A stretch of DNA of 6,084 bases from Calditrichota bacterium (GTDB taxonomy: Bacteria; Zixibacteria; MSB-5A5; GN15; FEB-12), in NCBI GenBank assembly GCA_008501655.1, contig QQUK01000366.1:1-6084 (forward strand), in the 5' to 3' direction. The notes beneath the pieces are model-generated. The model was not told the origin of the DNA. It worked only from the letters and a program-made list of their open reading frames with translations, and did not search any database. The stretch's first letter is position 1. Each line of letters begins with the position of its first letter. Shown here piece after piece: positions 5,432 to 6,084 of the stretch. A program made the position numbers and the translations under genes.

Positions 5432-6084
5432 TGGATCTCTACAACAGACCAAGAAGACTCAGACGCAATCCGCTCACCCGCGAACTTGCTTCAGAAACGA
5501 TACTGAATGTAAACAGACTTATCCAACCGTATTTTGTTACCGATGGATCCGGTGTTAAAGATGAAATCAATGGACTCCCTGGTATTTACCGGGAATCAGT
5601 CGATTCTCTCATAAGCTCGGTCAGTGAAGATTTAAATCTTGGTGTTAAAAACATTATGCTATTTGGTGTAACTGATAGAAAAGACCAGATGGCATCCTCT
5701 GCAGCTGATGCTGACAATCCGGTCATTAAAGCTGTCAAAGCGCTGAAAGATAAACATGGTGATGATATTCTTATCGGTGCTGATGTCTGCCTTTGTGCTT
5801 ATACAGATACCGGTCACTGCGGTGTTACGATTGATGGTAACATCAACAATGATAAATCAGTGGAAGTACTTTCACTAATGGCGCTTAATCTTGCTCAAGC
5901 CGGCTGTGATATTGTTGCTCCATCTGATATGATGGACGGCCGGGTGCAGGGTATCAGACAGACGCTCGAAACTAATGATTTCTACGACACTATTATCATG
6001 GCTTATACAGCAAAGTATGCATCAGCATACTACGGCCCATTCCGTGAAGCTGCAAATTCTGCACCAGGCAAAGGTGACCGCAAA
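5431..6084 (+). CDS. hemB: Delta-aminolevulinic acid dehydratase (porphobilinogen synthase, HemB), N-terminal 218 residues
   Basis: This cytosolic enzyme condenses two 5-aminolevulinate molecules into porphobilinogen, the substrate of HemC. The window ends after 218 of about 325 codons, so the second active-site lysine is outside. The start NRPRRLRRNPLTREL (5-19) is typical. Cys120, Cys122 and Cys130 in DVCLCAYTDTGHCG form the catalytic zinc site, which distinguishes this type from magnesium/aspartate HemB proteins. Lys195 in AYTAKYASAYYGPFREAA (191-208) is the conserved active-site lysine of the first-domain motif. APSDMMDGRV (163-172) is also diagnostic. The ATG overlaps the hemD stop by one base (TGATG), and GGAG (5419-5422) lies eight bases upstream. 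Residue 128 is Thr (DTGHCG) where SHGHCG or DHGHCG is common; the effect is unknown. Confidence 0.97.
   Translation, partial: MDLYNRPRRLRRNPLTRELASETILNVNRLIQPYFVTDGSGVKDEINGLPGIYRESVDSLISSVSEDLNLGVKNIMLFGVTDRKDQMASSAADADNPVIKAVKALKDKHGDDILIGADVCLCAYTDTGHCGVTIDGNINNDKSVEVLSLMALNLAQAGCDIVAPSDMMDGRVQGIRQTLETNDFYDTIIMAYTAKYASAYYGPFREAANSAPGKGDRK

Noticed and set aside
1..6084. tRNA or rRNA genes, insertion sequences, CRISPR arrays, phage or toxin-antitoxin genes
   Set aside because: I looked for cloverleaf-like sequences, spaced direct repeats, terminal inverted repeats and transposase motifs on both strands and saw none.

Overview
The window is bacterial DNA, moderately AT-rich and densely coded. 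It holds two divergent gene clusters separated by a 606-base intergenic region. Haem is made by the C5 route (glutamyl-tRNA reductase), which argues against an alphaproteobacterium. The tight hemA-hemC-hemD-hemB order, together with a tetrahydrobiopterin-like gene set on the other strand, would fit a member of the Bacteroidota/Chlorobi (FCB) assemblage or a relative. That placement is a low-confidence inference.

Left part (1-1959, minus strand): a three-gene pterin operon, read right to left. It encodes GTP cyclohydrolase I (folE), a 407-residue protein made of three tandem 6-pyruvoyl-tetrahydropterin synthase (PTPS) domains, and the start of a short-chain dehydrogenase/reductase cut by the window edge. 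The genes are packed (3-base gap, then a 4-base ATGA overlap). The order matches the pathway GTP -> dihydroneopterin triphosphate -> 6-pyruvoyl-tetrahydropterin -> reduced pterin, so the reductase may be a sepiapterin-reductase-like enzyme. The triple PTPS is the most unusual gene here. Each repeat has lost a different part of the active site, so a complete site can be assembled only between repeats.

Middle (1960-2565): the folE promoter side, then what looks like an independent small plus-strand transcription unit at about 2158-2307. It has a promoter-like pair, a near-complete complement to the 16S anti-Shine-Dalgarno sequence, an 11-codon micro-ORF, a 13-base-pair hairpin with an alternative partner, a long-range 5'/3' helix and a rho-independent terminator. 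After the terminator come about 260 AT-rich bases with a likely hemA promoter.

Right part (2566-6084, plus strand): hemA, hemC, hemD and the first 218 codons of hemB, each overlapping the next by 4, 19 and 1 bases. Together they convert glutamyl-tRNA towards uroporphyrinogen III. The glutamate-1-semialdehyde aminotransferase gene (hemL) is not in the window. HemB is of the three-cysteine zinc type. The best candidates for something undescribed are the single-chain PTPS trimer with divided catalytic residues and the small structured RNA/micro-ORF locus.
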